A program made the translations under genes and the position numbers. The notes under the pieces were generated by a model. The model did not search any database, was not told where the DNA came from, and was given only the letters and a program-made list of their open reading frames with translations. From NCBI GenBank assembly GCA_016859345.1, contig CM029121.1:8335911-8399910 (forward strand): 64,000 bases of DNA, given 5' to 3'. Positions 60,071 to 64,000 of this stretch are shown piece by piece. Source of the stretch: Istiophorus platypterus (lineage: Eukaryota; Chordata; Actinopteri; Istiophoriformes; Istiophoridae). Numbering within the stretch: the first letter of the stretch is position 1; each line of letters starts with the position of its first letter.

Positions 60071-63000
60071 GCATTCAACCCAAATTTTAAACTGACGTCT
60101 CAGCAAGTAGGTAAAAAGGTAAAAAGCTTCCAAAAATACTCACTAGTACAGCAAATGTATATTAATCTGTCACTGTAAATAATCCCAGACAAATACATTA
60201 TTTACTCCTGTTTAAGTAATATTTTTAAATGCAATAATTGCCGAAGTGATATAGTGGTGCACTTCAAGACCCTGTGACATCACTGTTGGGTGTGGTAACA
60301 GGTGTAACCAGGCACATTTCTGATCACACTCATCATCCATCAGTGATGCTGGGTGTGTCCAGAAGTGAAAAGGGCTTGAAACTTTCAACCAGTGACCCAG
60401 TGTTAAGTTACTCCATAAATATTTACATTTCTGTAGGAGTCAGTGGGCTTGGGGCTGAGTGCTAGAGAGCAGGGTAGGAAAGTTGGAAATTATGAAGAGA
60501 TAGAAAAACACCAGCCTCATCTCATCAAAACTTTTCAAAAAAACAATGGAAACGCAATGATGTTTGCAAATTTCCTGGCCATGTTTATATTTGGATGTTT
60601 TCAGGAAACATTACATGACATGAAAGATGGGGATCCAGCTGCAGTCTGAGATTTTTTTTGGTAACTGTACCATGAAGTCAAACTGCATAGTCTAGCATGA
60701 ATTTTGCAGTATTTTACTCAGTGCAAATTCACACTAAATTTATATGTTCCCTGAGGATACTTGCCACATTATAAACAGTGGTGGGATAGCGATCTCTTTT
60801 ATACAGTGAATAAGACATGGTATATATTTTGTGGAATTTTTGCATGGATTCTCAAAACAAATAAATCACCTCAATATAAACAACACTAAGTTGTAACAAT
60901 AAAGTATAAAGATATGTTCATTTTATCCCTCTCATTCTTGTAGAAAACAATAAATTTCATTATCTGTGGCTGGTTTAAAAACAAAAAAAACCCTCTTCCA
61001 GTTTGGCGCTATGTCCGCCTCCTTCCTGTCCCTGACCTCAGAGGTCAAGGCAGCATAATGAGCACACTCTCCAGTTTCTCTCACCCCTCTGCACCATCCT
61101 GTCACTGTGCCTCTTGCAAAATATCACAGTCCAAAAGTTGTTTCACTTATTCTACTTCAATAAGATCCCCTGAATGTGAGGTTTTCCACTTGTGTATATT
61201 CAGAGACAAATGGCCGGCACATATGACAATGACTTATGGAGAAGGGGAAACAGGACTGGCTGAACAAATATCACTGGTTATGATCAACGTAAACATGCAT
61301 GCGGAAGCTGTGCTTTAAAACAGTCATATATCAGCGTCTGACAGGCTAATGTACAGTACACTGCATCAGAATAATGTTTGGTATCTTGTGGCTGATATGA
61401 TCTTTCCCTAACACCGTAACCCTATCCAATATACAACCCATAAGATTTTTATAATCACATGTACTTGAGTATTGTTTAGTTCCTCAGTTGTACAGGAGAC
61501 CACAGTACCTTTGGGTAGTGGAGTTCGGTAAACCTCATTAAGGTTGCCTGGAGAGAAAAACGGACTATTGAAGGGTCGCGGTAAATAAGGTTTTTGTCCA
61601 CTCACAGGCTGTCATCAGGTTCTTTGTGTTGTTTGCTTCAGAGTCACTTTTGATTTAACATATAATCCATTTTAATACAGGGTGGTGAAATCAGAAAATT
61701 GAAGTTCAAGTTCTAACTGGAAAGAAAAGCATTTGCCAAGGAAAATGTTTGACGCTATTTAAAAGTCAGTGTACACAGTCTGAAGGTAAGATTAGATTTG
61801 GCAGCAATCATTCTTACCTGCTACTGTTACTATTTTAACTTCACGGCCAAGCAATGGTAAAATCTACAGATCTACAGATTTTCATGAAATCAAACCCACC
61901 AATCAAATCATTTTGGATTCTATTTTTTCCTGCTATAGCAATCCAACTTATTTGCAATCAATAATTACCTCTCTATATAGTAGTTTTTATTAGCATTGGG
62001 GGAGTCTGCTATTCCATGTAAGGGATTTACAGGATATGATGCAATCCAGCACAGTTATATTAAATTGATATCAGCTTTATGCTTTATACTGCATCAGAGC
62101 TACATTCATTAACTACTGAAGCAAACAGAACATGCCACTGCTGCTTCATATTAGAATATTTTATGTTTTATTATGGAGAACCCACACGAAATGTAACATA
62201 TTTGTTATCAAAAATGCATTTACAAAACAAGAAAAGAAGGGTTTTTTTTCCTTTCACTTTTTGACAGTGGATTGTTTTTAAATATTGCAGCGAGACTGTT
62301 TGGCTGTGCTGTAAGGAGATAGAAATTTTTCTCTGCTGTTGTATTTCTGACAAATCAGCTGCACTCTCCAGTACCATCCCTACTGTAAGTGAAAAAACCC
62401 AAATTTTCAGGGATTACAACTTTAATTACCTTTAGAAATATTAATATTACTTAGCAAATGTCTTTAGTTGAGTGTAAGCTGTTGAGGAAGATGAAACCTG
62501 GGGGAAGAGAGATTGGCGGTTTCCGTAGTGATACACATGCATGTCTGGAATGTCTCTATGTGCGCATAAAGCTCTCTCTGTCCAACTGTGCTGTGGATCC
62601 CTGTGGCAGAGAAACCACTCAGTCTCTCAGCGGCCCTGCAGAAATGCTTTTGCCTATAGCACAAATTTTTATTCTCTTCCCAATTCTTTTTTTGGCAGTG
62701 AATAAAAGTGCTGGCTGCGGCTGCACAACTCATCACAGGCTGCCAACAGAGGTTGTGGCCTGGTGGAGGAGGGAAGTAGCCTGCTGGTGGATGTATGGCT
62801 GCAGTGTGCACTGTAAATTAAACATCAGATAAACCTGTATCTCCCTGCAAGGCTGTGGGAGTGTGGGAGTGAAGGTGCATAGCCCTTTGTGGGTCTTTGT
62901 GAATAGCATGGCAGCTGAAGTCAAGGAGGTTCAACGCATGCTGAGATCTGAAGAGGAATAAGCCGCTGATAAAGAGTTGGGGATTAATCTAGTGGGGGTT

Positions 63001-64000
63001 TACAAAAAGGGGGTTCGGTGATCATGTGAATAAATAACTTGTTTGTATTTTTTCTGACTATAGAGGACTTGTGTTCTTTCTTTAACCCCTTCCTGGTGGA
63101 TAAACAACTGAAGGCTTTAATCAAAAGCAGACCTCAGAACAGGAGCTAGCATTTTCTCCTCATCTTAAAATGATCAACTGCCACTTTCGTTTTTTTTTGT
63201 CTGCACTTTGTATCTCGTCTCTCACCTCAGCTGGATCAAACTGGAGGTCTGGCACCAGACATCCAGATAATGAGGAGAAAATGAGAAGAGCGGAAGCCAT
63301 GAAAGGAAATATCCCTTCAAATGTGCCCCCTTCTTCTTTTCCCTGGCCTCTTCTCCCTCCTCTCTGTCCCCAGTCCAACCTCTCAACCTCTATTCCCAGG
63401 CTGCACACCACACCCGGCCCTCCATGGAGAACAGGAAGCTGGACTGGGAACTGGGAGCCTGCTGTCTACAAGCCAAGGCAAGTGGGTATGTAGATGTCAG
63501 CCTAGGAGAAGGTGGCCGAATTCCCAGCCATGAGCCAGAGTCAACCTGACAGCCATGTACAGGAGACTCAGGGGAAATTACAGAGTCTGAAAAACCTAAG
63601 TGCATGGGGGCAAAACGTGAAAACCAGCACCCAGTGGATGAGTATAATAACACATTGTACTGACTGGTCCATTCATATGGGGAATAATTAAAGATCTATT
63701 TGGCCCTCCAAGTGCCTTCGTAAGAGGTTTCGGCCTACATTTTTGTTTTGGGGAGGTTTGATAAACCACAATCCGGGGAATTTTAAGCATCCAAGTTTTT
63801 TCACCAAGTGAATATCGCTGAGCTTCACCCCCATGATTACAGATGTACATTACTATTTGTTGTTGTCTTCCACATGTTTTATAAACGAGGATGAAACATG
63901 TTGTTCATAAAAATTTTGTGAATGATTAATTTTTGGCATCATACCAGATGTCAAATACTTCTGAAACATCCCCCCATGCATCAAAAACTGTCTCCCCGAC
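60071..64000. other. Right edge of the window, no gene identified
   Basis: It contains exon-like scraps only. On the minus strand, NLNEVYRTPLPK lies between TTTTCTCTCCAG and AAAG|GTACTG near 61515-61555. On the plus strand, pyrimidine-rich DNA at 63335-63412 ends in CTATTCCCAG, followed by a short frame MENRKLDWELGACCLQAK. Neither can be tied to a family. Confidence 0.3.

Noticed and set aside
62458..62832. Opposed 115- and 124-codon frames near the right edge
   Set aside because: Open on both strands at once, with no conserved motif; likely chance.
47247..64000. Search for mtpn (expected next to fam180a from human gene order)
   Set aside because: No ankyrin-repeat exon resembling myotrophin could be found on either strand.

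Overview
This window is vertebrate nuclear DNA, almost certainly from a ray-finned (teleost) fish. Four multi-exon genes with GT-AG introns can be read directly. The intervening DNA is AT-rich and carries CA/TG microsatellites, a long GATA array and several interspersed repeat families that I recognise from teleost genomes. There is no operon organisation, tRNA, rRNA or CRISPR. Every exon boundary below was chosen by reading GT/AG sites and checking that the phases join into one open frame.

Layout. (1) 133-25695, minus strand: bicd1, the dynein/Rab6 cargo adaptor Bicaudal D homologue 1. It has eight coding exons and 1000 codons, with a 17.3-kb first intron that takes up over a quarter of the window. 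Its CpG-rich first exon lies at about 25.4-25.85 kb. (2) 27945-29833, minus strand: a five-exon paired-like homeobox gene of 233 codons. It is most like intestine-specific homeobox (isx) and lies tandemly upstream of bicd1. (3) 34369-42961, plus strand: a twelve-exon SLC23-family (nucleobase-ascorbate) transporter of 618 codons. Its signature motif begins with Glu, as in nucleobase carriers, and not with Pro as in vitamin C carriers, so slc23a4 fits best. (4) 43709-47246, minus strand: fam180a, three coding exons and 163 codons, a small protein with a signal peptide. It faces the transporter tail to tail. (5) 47247-64000: 16.7 kb with no gene I can name, holding repeats, a few exon-like open stretches and one possible terminal exon at 54825-55000.

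The genes do not form a pathway. bicd1 acts in microtubule transport, isx in gut transcription, slc23a4 in nucleobase uptake and fam180a in the secretory route. From memory, human SLC23A4P and FAM180A are both at 7q33, so that pair is probably old synteny, while BICD1 (12p11) and ISX (22q12) lie elsewhere in human.

The points most worth a second look are: a perfect splice donor buried in the last bicd1 coding exon that could switch the C-terminus; the Glu-type transporter signature in an SLC23 protein; exon-like minus-strand open frames between the homeobox gene and slc23a4; a possible last exon at 54.8-55.0 kb; and nested or inverted arrangements of fish repeats.
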